From: Pilasporangium apinafurcum
Taxonomy: Eukaryota; Oomycota; Peronosporomycetes; Pythiales; Pythiaceae
Reading direction: 5' to 3'
Length of the DNA stretch: 64,000 nucleotides
NCBI GenBank assembly: GCA_001600495.1
Contig: BCKE01000002.1
Coordinates: 883,763 to 947,762, forward strand
The stretch's first letter is position 1, and each line of letters starts with the position of its first letter. Below, piece after piece: positions 22,733 through 33,842 of this stretch. Both the position numbers and the translations under genes were made by a program. Under the pieces are notes generated by a model. The model made no database searches. It saw only the letters and a program-made list of their open reading frames with translations, and was not told the DNA's origin.

Positions 22733-25700
22733 TCACTTCGGAAGTATGGGATACAGAATCCCTGGTACGAATGAAGAGTGATTCATTTCACCAGCTAGCT
22801 CCGAATCCACATCGCCTGTATCATCACCATCATTGTCGTCGTGTACCGGCAATGTCTGCCGCATTTCGTCGTCCTTAGTACCAGCAAACCGATTTCGCTG
22901 TGTTGCATCATTTGCATCTTCGTCATCATACTCTTGCTGCTCCTTCTGATATTCTCGAACAGCGACCTCCAGTCGCCCAGGGCTGTGCAGAGACAACGTT
23001 GACCATTGGTAATGACCGTGTTTCTCGTTATCATAATGTTCGTTTTCGCTGTCACTTCCTTCAGGATTAGAGGCATCCGACCAGTCATCATTGCTATTAT
23101 TGAATTCGTCAGCTTCATCACCAACATGCCGGGCGACCGAATTTCGCAGAACTTCCATGCCAGCATTCAAAAAGCCACGGTGGGGACGAAGTCTACTCTC
23201 GGTACTTGGAGAGCTTAAGATATCTGGCCCTGAATTAAGTGGACGATGGTGCCGCAGTCGAGTTTGTACCTTCTTTCTGGACTCTCGCGGTGCTGGCTTC
23301 TCTGGTCTTTGCTTCGGGCTGTCACAGCGTTCGTCGTATTGATCATCAAGTCGGACATCATCAAACTGATAAGGGCGCACCTGTCGAGTAGGTGCTAGAG
23401 GCTTTCGCGGCTTATGACCTACTAAAACGTTTGCGGAAGTTGGAATATGCGATCCAGTAGTCGATAGAAGTTTCGACCCAAAGGAATCGAAACTTACCAC
23501 TGATGGATATCTCGGTGAAATCAAGACATCCTGCCGTGTTCCGAACTCATTCACATGACGTATAATATGGGGAGAGGTGGCTCCAAAATTTAGTACCGGC
23601 AATGTAGACAAAACATCCGCATTATGAATCCCGCAAGTCCGTTCATATCGCTTACCTCCGTGTGCGTTGACGTTTCCTCGGTATGACTGATGATGGCTAG
23701 TACTTCGAGCTGTAGGTTTCGATGGCTGTACTATGCCTCGTCGTGATTGATCAATACTGGCTTCAAGTGCCACTTGCATATCAATATCTGTCGTCACTCC
23801 AGGTAACAGCACTCTTGCTGCATCATTGATTTGCTTGATTATTGTTTCACAATTAGCAGTGTGAGGATTCTCCACAGGCATATACTTTGAGGTAATCCGT
23901 TGCCGCTCAGTCGCAGGATTCCTCTGTGGTACGAGCGTCTGAGTTGACTCATTCACAACCATCACAGTTGCTTGAATCTCTTTATCCCGTCGCAGAGAAA
24001 GCATTAACAAGTATTGCTCATATGCCCGCCAGATCCTACTTAGTAAATCTTCGTATGACGCACATTGCATATCAAACTGTCGACGAATGTTCGACAACAT
24101 CAGCTCACTTTGATAGACTTTTTTTGCCTGTGCTACAGCATCAGATCTAGCTTCATCAAGTGAGACTTCAGTGTACCGCTTTTCCGCACTCAATCGAATC
24201 ACTTGCAAGCACCTTCCTTCCACATCGTCCCGAAGCATGCCCTTTTGATTCTCGTTCAATTTCAACCATCGCTGCTGCTGTTCATTCGCAGTTGTAAGAT
24301 TTGCTATCTGATCTGACTGATCACATATTACCCCTTCGAGGCTTTGGATTAATTCGGCCTTTAAAGCCGTTTCCTTCTGTAGTTTTTTTACTAGCTTATC
24401 GAGCTTGCTCTTTCGAAATTGGCTCATGCGAGTTGTTTGAGTCCGTGGTCGGTCTGAATCATGAACTGTATTTTCAGCGAGTCGATCATTATCATCGTTA
24501 TCTGTGTCTCCAGTACTATGTGTGTCGTCAACAAGTGGAGCAAATGTTGCTCCGCGACGTCTTCGCTTGCGTTCTACTTCACCATCTTGATCTTCATCGT
24601 CGAGCTCTTCTTCGAACTCTTGTAGTTCATCCTCAGCTTCCAGCACCTTTTCAACATCCAGTTCATTACCAAATGTTTCTTCGACAATACGAAGTAATTC
24701 TCGCAAGGCTTCGTCCAGTGGGAATTCATCCCGTTTTACAAGCGCTAAAATATGCTGTAACGTCCGGATGAAGTCCTGGATGGCATTTTTCGACGTTGAA
24801 TGCTGTAGCTCCTGCTGCTTCTTGTCCCGTTGCCAATCTTCTTTTTCTTTTCTTAAAGAAATCAACTGTTCCTCCGAGATTTCGAGTCGCGATTTCAGGT
24901 TCTTCGTTTCTCTTCCAGCAATTTCTACGGACTTTTCTAACTCTGCCATTAGAGCTGTGTTGTCTCGATTTGCATATGAAACTTCTCGCAATTGGGCACT
25001 TGTAACCTTCAACTCCACTTCCAATTTCGTGATTTGATCCTTAGAGCTTTCTTCAAATAGTTTAAACCGCTCTTTAAGAGATGCTAAGCTATTGCAAGCA
25101 CGACAAGACCAGACACGCATTAAATCATTTCCAAAATATGAATGATTAATGATCTAAAATACTTACTTTTTCGTTGATTTGTCGTAGTTTTTTCCTATAT
25201 CGTGCAATTGATGCCGCAACTGTTCGCATATGCGCTCAGAATGTAAAAAGGCTTGCTGGCTGGCAGAAAATACACGTTTTGAGTGTTGCATCTCAGTCTC
25301 CACTGCTTCCAGGGACGCTCGAAGATTTCGTAGCTGTTCATGGTCTTTTGTCCTGTCTAACTTCAGAGCCTCCACTTGGTTTTCAAGGTCCAGCTTTTGA
25401 TTTAAAAGGCGTTCAATTCGCAATTTATCCTGTGCTCGCATGCCTGTATTCTGCTTTTCAGCAGTAAGAAGATTGCACTTCGCTTCCAGTATTCCGGTTT
25501 TTACCTTTTCTTCGTCAATTTGCGCCGTTAACAGTGCAACCTCTTGTGCTTGTTTCGCATTTGCCTCTACTTCCACATCGAGTTGCTCTTTCAGATTTTG
25601 TAATCGAGATTCAACATGATCATGTTTTCGTGTCATGTCTTCAACTTCTTTTTCCACCTGTGCTTTCTCAATCTTCAAGATTTGAATATCTTGCTGATGC

Positions 25701-27249
25701 AGGTTCAGCTGGTCTTGTAAACTTTGCTTTTCATTCCCTAGCTTCTGCTTCTCCATCGCCATCACGACTGCATTTTGCTTCAACGTTTCGTTAGTGGCAC
25801 GCAAGGCTTGATTCATGAACAATGTTTCGTGCATTCGTTTCGTAAAATTGGCTTTGTCCGCTTCAATACGTTCCAGCTCGGATTGTAGCCGGCGAATTTC
25901 TTCTTCGAGTGCATAATGCTCCGTCATTGCATTGAGCCGTTCCGAGTGCGCAAGTTCGTAATCTTTCCTGGTATCATCTAATTGCTCGTTGAGTTTCTGT
26001 TCATTGTCTTCGTGAACCAAAATTTCCAGCTTTAACAGCCGGACTTGTTCGGTCAGAATAGCCATCTGGCGCTGCTGATCAGCTACCTAATACATCACGT
26101 GTCAATGTGTTATTGTATCCTACAAGTGTCCAAACAACAGCAAACAACTTACCATAGTATTGGAATTTGCCACTTCTGATGTCAGCTTCGCTAGTAAAGA
26201 ACTTTTTTCAGCGCTGTGTGCAACCTCTTTTTGTAAATCAGCCTCGACAATTCTTAACTGGGATTCGATCCTTGCTTTTTCAATCGAGAATTCTTCTTGC
26301 ATTAATCGTCTCCATTCTTCAGTGGCTTGCTTGAATTTGAGCATAGCCATTTCGTACTTGCCGTCTCCACACTGTTCAAGCAGCAGCAAAAATGCCAGCC
26401 ATACATTGGATGAGATATGTTGTTCGACCAAAGGAGGGCTTTGTGAGGCGATCTCGTTGATGATGTTATGAAAGCCATTGGTATACACATACAAAGCTCG
26501 ATACAATCGGTCGACTAGATCTTTCGACATTCCAAGGCGATAGAGGGAAGTTCGATCAATACCAGCACGAGCAAGTGGACCACCATTACCACTTTTTCGA
26601 AATGCAGTTAATTCTACCTCCGTAAATGAATCGTCACTCCGAAGACCACTAGCCACATTCGACTTATGGATAAGTGATCCAAGATCTGTTGCAGGTAAAA
26701 GATACGATCCCGCCGCTTCTAAGTGAAGGTTCACCCATTCTTCAGCAATTATTGATTCATGTAACGCAGCAGTCATCGCCGATTTAGCAGTATGATTAGT
26801 GACTTTTAAAGTATTGTCATCCATTCGATCGACCATGGTCTGATCGTCATTACTTGCACTATCCACCTGAATTTGCATTTCGCTGTTCTTGGAATTGCGC
26901 AATTGATACCGTTTGGAAACACCCAAAAGAATCTCACGATTGATTCTTGCAATTTCGCTCTCTGCTGGTGGGATGGCAATAGCTAATCTTGCACTGATGG
27001 AAGCGAGAGATGCATTGGTATCTAATATGTATAAGATTGTTTAATAATATGGTATGTGAAAGTCAGTATTGCGACACCCATGAACATACCAATATTGAGT
27101 TGGTTGCCACGAAGTTTCGATGGAGAAACCTTGCTATTCGTGCCATGGATAGATTCCTGTGTCGAAGGCTCTGCTGTGTTGACAATTTTCTTTTCGATGC
27201 TTGGCGCGACATGTTCCACGAGGAGCGGTGAAGCTTGATCATCCTCCAT
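22733..27249 (-). CDS. Large coiled-coil protein, unrecognised
   Basis: Exons 27022-26153, 26086-25167 and 25088-22733 join in frame. A short first exon begins near 27249 (MEDDQASPLLVEHVAPS), but its 3' splice partner is uncertain. The product is about 1,430 residues. An N-terminal globular part of about 230 residues contains AGIDRTSLYRLGMSKDLVDR. It is followed by long heptad-rich coiled coils (about 230-800), an acidic patch (EEELDDEDQDGE), and a disordered basic and acidic C-terminus. No catalytic motif is seen. It sits head-to-tail behind the LRR-Sfi1 gene on the same strand, only about 130 bp apart. A structural role in the centriole, basal body or cytoskeleton is a guess from composition and neighbour. 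Confidence 0.75.
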
Positions 27250-27377
27250 CGTGTCCGGTAGCGCCAAGTACCCACTCAGATTTGTACACGTACCATTAAT
27301 TGAGGCACTTCCAAAAAATTATTATTCGTTTCATGACGTTTCGTCTCCAATAGTTGACGTTTTCCACATACTTTGGA

Positions 27378-30300
27378 CTAGCGGTTACGTTTTGGCTTCT
27401 TCAGCTTGGATCGTACGCCTTCACTAGAAAAATGGCCAATCTGCTGGTAGTGAATCGATGCTTTCTTGTTCATGTTCTTTGCAATCTTTGATGTTTTCGA
27501 TACCTTCATACGTGTATTTGACATACCATTCGACGCTGTGGATGTCAAGCGATTTCCATTTTTCGCATTATTTTCACGGTTGGCTGGGTCGGGCGACAAA
27601 TGCTGTGGTGGTGTGACATTTTGTTTAGAAAGATGGTGCGATGCTTGGTCATTTCTGTTCCGAAGGCTCCTGTCAGCACCAAAACCATAGTACCGAGAGC
27701 GAATATCCAAGTTGGCGACTTCAGTAGGATGGCGTGAACGATGAGTGTGGGAAGAAGCCACGTCAAGTTCCGGTGATTGCTCAGCGCCATCAGACAGCGA
27801 AGTGCATGAACTACTTATGGACGTGTGGCTTCGTGAACATCCGCTTCGATGTCTGTTCCATTGGCTTTGGGTTGCTATGTTGGTGTCCAGAACTACTGGT
27901 GCTTGATTAAGTCTCTTTGAGATTCGTTCCTGTAATAGACGAATGTCTTCATGAATTTTGTCGGTGTGCTCATCAATCATTTTCTCTGTCGCTCTAGCAA
28001 TCTGGGCTGTTTGCAGCCTTGAAGAAGCGATTCGAAGACTATTTCTATGTGTGCCTTGTCGTTCATCTTCATGATGATCGGATTGTCCGCCTCGATTTGT
28101 CCAGTTTACTGGGTGCTTGTCAGGGTGAACCATATCATTAGATTGCGGAGTGATGGCGCTGTTCATGTCATTCAAAAGAGAGCCCAGTGGTGGAGGACCA
28201 GTGCAACAGCTTATGGATGAAGCTGGTACTGTTTCATCATTGGGCGTATTTTGCGATCGGAATTCGGCGTCATTACAACTTGTCAGAAGTGGACTCAGAA
28301 TAGCAGTGTTTGCCAGTTTTTGGGACAGTTGCATAATCACTTTGTTCTTTTCTTCAACAAGTTGTAAAAGTTCAATATTTCGGGCACGCTCTTCTTTCCA
28401 TTTGGCTTCAATTTGCTTGTTTTCTTGCTGTAATCGTATCTTATCTTGTTCGTGCTCTTCTTCTTGCTGCCTAATATCATTGTAGGTGCTTGCAATCCGC
28501 ATTTCGTATTCTTGCAACCGATTTGCTGTATCCTCACGCTCTTTCTGCTCCTCAAGTAGGTGATGCTGCAAATTTGCCACTTCTTGTTCCAGCTGATGTT
28601 GCTTTTCATGATGGCACTTGAGTTCAGACTGGTGTATCTCTTTTACATGATGCATTTCATCACGTAAAACATCGCAATTTTTTTCAATGCCATGACGCTC
28701 GTCTTTTTCGAATTTGAGTTGAGTTTCCAATTCCAAGACTTTGTGTTGAAGATTCCGGTTTTCCTCGTCTAGAGCATGCTTTTTCATATCCTCTTCTTCT
28801 CGTCGATGCTCCTCTTCGTTTACGGCAGCAGCCCAATTCTGGCGATCTCGCTCGAAAGCGATAACAGTAGCCTTGAGTGTTTCTTCTAACGATATGCATT
28901 GTTCTTCAGTCTGCAGCAGTTTTTCCTGATAAGCAACAAGTTGCGACTTTTGCTCCTTCATCTGCTGCTTACAGAAACTAACTTCCTTATGCAATGATAC
29001 AGACTTATCCTGCACAATCATTAGGTCTGCATCTATCTCGTGTTTCTCGTGTACAAGCGTGTCGTACCGTTCCCTGTGCGATGTAATCTCTTGATAGAGC
29101 TTATTTAAACGCCATTTCCGCCATCGATTCCATGATACTCGGATGAGACGGAAATCGGTTTGGTGGCCAATTACTCTAGAATATTGTCGAGTGCGTTTGT
29201 TTTTTGCTGCCTGCGTCTGCCAATTTTCGACACATTCTCGCAACAAGACCTGTTCACGTTTCCGCTTGAAATAACGCAATAATCTTACTTTAAATTTGTC
29301 GGCCATAGCCACACAAATGCCAGTGCGAAATGCCTCGAAATGTCGGCGAAGATCCACATGCTTTTGTTGTTTCATCTTTAACAAATTACGTTTTGTTTGG
29401 TCCCTCCATATCTTCCATGAGGAGCGCAACAATTTGATAAAGTAGTGTTTCAGGCCCTTGGTGGACCCCTGGATATATTTCTTCTTCGCAGTTGAGTAAA
29501 ATTTCCAGTATGTCCACAACTTTCTTAGTCGCCGCTGATTCACATAACGTTTAGCGAGGCTAAGAGACCGTCTCGATGCAATTCGATCAAGCGAAGTTTC
29601 GTGCCAAGCACTAAAGAACGTTTTAATTATGAATCGCCGAGTTCTGAGATTATATTCCTTCTGTGATTTCTCTGCACGCCAGATCGTTACCCACACTCTC
29701 CAGATACGCTGTCGAAGATGAAAATTGCACAACTTTTTAACTTTTATCAATCTGCACCATGCTACAAAATATCTCCGTCGCTGTTTCAAGTGAAGTTGTT
29801 GCACAAAAGCTTCAGCTTTCATAAGAACGGGTCTTGCATATTCTAGCACATAAATCTTCCATTTCCAAAAAGTAGTTTGCTTGACAGTGTGTTGCATTGT
29901 TTTCCTTCGAAAGCGCTCCGCTTGCTGGAGCTGCTTATGATACCACGTCACTTGACGCCATTGTCTAAAGTGTAAACGCATACATCGCTCCCTAGATTGG
30001 CGACATCGATCCATCTGAAACTTTTGTGTGATTTGCATAAAGTTGATCATTATTTTCCATTCTCGAAAAATGTGTTTAACGAGCTCACGTTCTCGTACTT
30101 CCTGTGCGTGATTTGCGATTATTGCTAATCGTGTTACATTTACCCACTCTGCGAAATGTTGTCGTAAACGTCGTAGCTCGTTCTCTTGCTTAACGATATA
30201 CAGTCGCTGTTGCCTCCAAATGTTTCTTCTCCACGTCCAAAACCAGTCGTGCTGGATAATAAAGCATCGTCTTTTGCGAATATGCTTCAACTGGACAGAA

Positions 30301-32561
30301 CAACGATAAAAGCAGATCCATTTGATGAAAAATCGCTTCAAAATTTTGGGCGCAGCAGCCGTAGCAATCCTCGCCTCCATTTCTTCTTTAATTTTCTCGT
30401 GTTCTAGCCGTTCTTTTGCCATAGTTTGCCGAAAGTATGCTAATTCTCGCTGGATCTCATTTAGTCTTTTGCGTAGTTCCAATTCGCGTTGCTCAGATTG
30501 CATCAGAGCCCTAATATATTTCTCTTCACGTTGATCAAGTTCCTCCTCATACCCTTCTTGTCGAGATGGGGTTGGTCTGATTGTGGATTGACCAATTTCA
30601 CCGTCAGCAAGCGGAGATCGACTGGGTAATTGGTTTATACGCTCAGTCTTCGATGAGTTAGCCGAAGCCTCAAAATCTGTACGGCGATCGGAAGGATTTA
30701 CACGACAAGAGAGTTTATCGCGCATACGACTGCTCAACCACGCGATAGATGATTCATCGGTTAAACCACTCAAACTGCTACCATCAACGTAATCATCTGT
30801 AACATCCTGCACAAGCTGTACCTGAGATTGGAGGCGAGAACGGTTTGCATATCCATTGTCAAGAGCCTGATTTGTATCTGATTCCTGATTAATGCTATCG
30901 AGTCGGCGGTGGTTTGGCGTCATTGCTGCATCCGGGTTCAAAATATCACCGTAGAACGAAGGATTCTGATGGTTCACTACGTATGCTATCTGTGTTTTGA
31001 ATGGATTATGCGAGGGATAAGCGACTTGCTTGCGTGGGAAATCTCTACACTTTGGCGAATCCCTCAGTTTGAAATTTTTAATTGCTTCGTTAAGCGTCGC
31101 GTTAGCAAATTCGCCACCACGTGGCTTTAGACAGTGAGATGAGGTAGATCCAATTTTTCGCTGCTTTGCTTGCCCTGTTTGCTGATGGCCGACCGACTGA
31201 GGTTTCTTAGTCACCTCAGGACGAGCGTGACTTTGGCATGCACCATAACTTAGATCTACTTTATCTAGTTGAAGCCCGCTGTCCCGCTCACCGACTGTCT
31301 CGGGGTCTTCTTGTTGTGGTGGTAGTTTCTGTTGAGCGGAGACCGGGGCAATCGAGTCGATTGCACTTTTCACTTTGTGACTTTCGGATTCAATAATTTC
31401 AAAGATACTATCTAACTTAGTCTCACCATCGGAATGGCCAAATCTTGATCGGCATTGTTTCCGGATCAATTGTTTTCTGGTGCTCGGATCGGTAATTAAG
31501 AGATCTTTAAGAAAAGAGACTGTTTGCTTTTGACTTCGTTCATAAAGTCCTTGTAGGTTGATAATAGTTTGCTGTTGAAGCGTGCATACATTTCCATATG
31601 CTTCTTCCCAGGATACATATTGATGACGAATATCAATCGGTATGTTTTTGTTCCCCAATAATCGATTCTTGTCGGATGGTGCATTTGCCAACTTCAGTAA
31701 ATACTCTTTGGCTTTTAACTTGGGGTGGTCGGCCAGCTTACGGTGCGTGCGAATGACAATTTTGATAATTTGATACTCCAGCTCTTCGCGTTCATTTATG
31801 GATAATAAATCCTCATATTTCCAACGTCGGAGTAGCATCGATCCGTCTAGTGGGATATTTTGTGGGCTTGGAAGAACATCAAATCGCCCGGTGTAAAAAT
31901 CACTAAATACCCTTCCATAGAAATCCTTGTGCAATTTGCTCATTTGAACTATTCGCTGTAGCTTTTGAATATCGAAGTGATTTTTTACCACCATCTTTCG
32001 AAGCGCTTTGTCTTTGGATGCAACAAGAGACGCTAGTTCGTGTTCTTTCTTTGAGATATCCGTACCGTCCAGTACTTGTAATTGACGAAGCTGGTCGACT
32101 ACACGAAGGCGATAATTCGGATGGTCACAAATCGGATTTCCGCTCAAATTTAAGCTCCGTAGGTGCACCAGCGCCAGTAGATGCTCGAGCTCAGTAAAAG
32201 ACGCGAGTAAGTTGCCCCCAACTGATAGCAGCCGTAATGAGACAAATTGCTTCACGCCATCCAGTGTTTGCAAGTCATTTTGACTCAGGTACAATGCAGT
32301 GATGTTCATGGAGAGTGATGGCGGCAGATTTCCAATTAACAGTATACCTTTTCCAACAGCATTAAATTTTGTGCCATCGCAGAGTTTCATCCCATGCTGC
32401 TTCAACGCATCTGTCAACGTTTTTCGTTGGACTGCTAACCCTGTACCACGGCGTCGATGGGCTCTGTTGCGTAGAGCTTTGTTTCTTTCGTGTCCATGGC
32501 CATTTATAACATCTTTGAATTGTTTGCTGTAACCCCGACGCGGATGCGTGTGATCTTCCAT
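27378..32561 (-). CDS. LRR, Sfi1-like repeat and coiled-coil protein (probable centriole/basal-body protein)
   Basis: One uninterrupted exon of 1727 residues; the ATG at 32561 is used because the frame upstream offers only a TTG. Residues about 65-175 hold leucine-rich repeats with a cap (ITALYLSQNDLQTLDGVKQF, then LRSLNLSGNPICDHPNYR). From about 750 to 1150 there are many spaced tryptophan motifs of the Sfi1 kind (FVAWCRLIK, FSAWHETSL, WRVWVTIWR, WKIWRDQTK), the type that binds centrin. A long coiled coil follows (about 1150-1420), then a disordered serine- and basic-rich tail. The combination is typical of centrosomal and basal-body proteins. Oomycetes with zoospores need basal bodies. Binding to centrin is inferred. 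Confidence 0.85.
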   Translation of the reverse strand: MEDHTHPRRGYSKQFKDVINGHGHERNKALRNRAHRRRGTGLAVQRKTLTDALKQHGMKLCDGTKFNAVGKGILLIGNLPPSLSMNITALYLSQNDLQTLDGVKQFVSLRLLSVGGNLLASFTELEHLLALVHLRSLNLSGNPICDHPNYRLRVVDQLRQLQVLDGTDISKKEHELASLVASKDKALRKMVVKNHFDIQKLQRIVQMSKLHKDFYGRVFSDFYTGRFDVLPSPQNIPLDGSMLLRRWKYEDLLSINEREELEYQIIKIVIRTHRKLADHPKLKAKEYLLKLANAPSDKNRLLGNKNIPIDIRHQYVSWEEAYGNVCTLQQQTIINLQGLYERSQKQTVSFLKDLLITDPSTRKQLIRKQCRSRFGHSDGETKLDSIFEIIESESHKVKSAIDSIAPVSAQQKLPPQQEDPETVGERDSGLQLDKVDLSYGACQSHARPEVTKKPQSVGHQQTGQAKQRKIGSTSSHCLKPRGGEFANATLNEAIKNFKLRDSPKCRDFPRKQVAYPSHNPFKTQIAYVVNHQNPSFYGDILNPDAAMTPNHRRLDSINQESDTNQALDNGYANRSRLQSQVQLVQDVTDDYVDGSSLSGLTDESSIAWLSSRMRDKLSCRVNPSDRRTDFEASANSSKTERINQLPSRSPLADGEIGQSTIRPTPSRQEGYEEELDQREEKYIRALMQSEQRELELRKRLNEIQRELAYFRQTMAKERLEHEKIKEEMEARIATAAAPKILKRFFIKWICFYRCSVQLKHIRKRRCFIIQHDWFWTWRRNIWRQQRLYIVKQENELRRLRQHFAEWVNVTRLAIIANHAQEVRERELVKHIFREWKIMINFMQITQKFQMDRCRQSRERCMRLHFRQWRQVTWYHKQLQQAERFRRKTMQHTVKQTTFWKWKIYVLEYARPVLMKAEAFVQQLHLKQRRRYFVAWCRLIKVKKLCNFHLRQRIWRVWVTIWRAEKSQKEYNLRTRRFIIKTFFSAWHETSLDRIASRRSLSLAKRYVNQRRLRKLWTYWKFYSTAKKKYIQGSTKGLKHYFIKLLRSSWKIWRDQTKRNLLKMKQQKHVDLRRHFEAFRTGICVAMADKFKVRLLRYFKRKREQVLLRECVENWQTQAAKNKRTRQYSRVIGHQTDFRLIRVSWNRWRKWRLNKLYQEITSHRERYDTLVHEKHEIDADLMIVQDKSVSLHKEVSFCKQQMKEQKSQLVAYQEKLLQTEEQCISLEETLKATVIAFERDRQNWAAAVNEEEHRREEEDMKKHALDEENRNLQHKVLELETQLKFEKDERHGIEKNCDVLRDEMHHVKEIHQSELKCHHEKQHQLEQEVANLQHHLLEEQKEREDTANRLQEYEMRIASTYNDIRQQEEEHEQDKIRLQQENKQIEAKWKEERARNIELLQLVEEKNKVIMQLSQKLANTAILSPLLTSCNDAEFRSQNTPNDETVPASSISCCTGPPPLGSLLNDMNSAITPQSNDMVHPDKHPVNWTNRGGQSDHHEDERQGTHRNSLRIASSRLQTAQIARATEKMIDEHTDKIHEDIRLLQERISKRLNQAPVVLDTNIATQSQWNRHRSGCSRSHTSISSSCTSLSDGAEQSPELDVASSHTHRSRHPTEVANLDIRSRYYGFGADRSLRNRNDQASHHLSKQNVTPPQHLSPDPANRENNAKNGNRLTSTASNGMSNTRMKVSKTSKIAKNMNKKASIHYQQIGHFSSEGVRSKLKKPKRNR

Positions 32562-32872
32562 TTTGAAGGAGGAAGACAAAAAGCCCGCGCGCCAAACGTC
32601 ACGAATTGGTACTTTCGCGCAACCTCAACGATGGTGCAACACTCAAACCCTGTATCTTCTTCAACTTGAGGTGTAGCCACTGTTATTTTCGATTTTGTGC
32701 GTTATTTACGATTATCGGGGACATACAAAAATAGCCCAAAGAAACGTTGGATGACTTTTTTTTGGATGTCGTTGGTGTTGTGTTGGTTTCTCTATGAGGG
32801 AGGGGCTCATTTTGCGATCAAACTAGAACGAAGCAACCCAACTAACACACTTGCGAGCAGAGCAGACATACG
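32562..32872. promoter_or_regulatory. Divergent intergenic region before the E2 gene
   Basis: This 311-bp gap separates the divergent LRR-Sfi1 and E2 genes. It must hold both promoters. I see no clear box and no extra gene. Confidence 0.35.
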
Positions 32873-33626
32873 ATGGCGAGAAGACTAACGAAGGTGCGAC
32901 TTCGCCTATTTTGCATGCGGATACAAAATTGAGAAGAATAGGCAAGTGGCTGATAAATGCTGTTGATGTTAGGAACTTGCGGAGTTTGAGAAAAACTCGC
33001 CAGATTGGTGTACGGTTGGATCGGTCGATGATGATCTGATGCACTGGAACGCCATGCTTGCAGGACCAGTGAGTGGCTACTGTTTTTATGTGTTTAGTTG
33101 TGCTTTATGGGTCTCTAACACTCGAGTCGCTATGATTATGTAGGAGGACTCGCCGTACTCGGGCGGTGTTTTTAGCATTGACTTGCAGTTTCCAAATGAA
33201 TATCCCTTCAAAGCACCAAAGGTATTTGGCTGATCATGCTGTCTGCTATCACCGGCATCACTTTTGATGAAACTTTTTTGGTCTTCGTCGTAGATTCGCT
33301 TCCTTACCAGAGTTTATCACCCGAATGTGAAATCTCAAAGCGGAGAGATTTGTGCCGATATAATTAATGAGGTAAGAATGTGTTGGTCTGCAAGTATGAG
33401 AAAATACCACTGGAAATATATATTTTAATGCTGATGTATATGTGCTCTTGCATAGAATTGGGGTCCGACTTTGAATGTATTGCATTGCCTCACAGCTATC
33501 AAACAAATTTTGGAGCAACCTGATGTGGACAACCCGTTGGAGCCAGAAATCGCGAAACAACTCCAGCAGAATCCTGAAGAATTCAAAAACACCGCACAGG
33601 AATGGACTAAGCAATATGCTTCCTAA
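32873..33626 (+). CDS. Ubiquitin-conjugating enzyme E2
   Basis: Five exons (32873-32893, 32973-33068, 33144-33221, 33294-33371, 33456-33626) give 147 residues, the usual size of a bare UBC domain. It starts MARRLTKELAEFEKNSP. It contains YSGGVFSIDLQFPNEYPFKA, the HPN motif (YHPNVKSQSGEICADIINE) with the catalytic cysteine in EIC, and the conserved NWGPTLNVLHCL. The C-terminal helices follow. E2 enzymes carry activated ubiquitin (or a relative) to E3 ligases and substrates. It is close to UBE2-type housekeeping enzymes; the exact subclass is not settled. Confidence 0.93.
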
Positions 33627-33842
33627 GATCATAGCATGTGGATTCTCATAGCACGAGTAGTTACGCTTTCTGCTGGCTGTTATATAATAAATCCTGCGCA
33701 TCGTTTTACAATATTGCACCCCATTAAGCACCCAGTATTTCTTAGATTTTTCATTACGTTTGAGTACTGTGATTATCCCTAATAATGCACCGTTTCAAGT
33801 GCGTATCATCTTCCAAGATTGGCACCCTGTGCAGTGGCAAGA

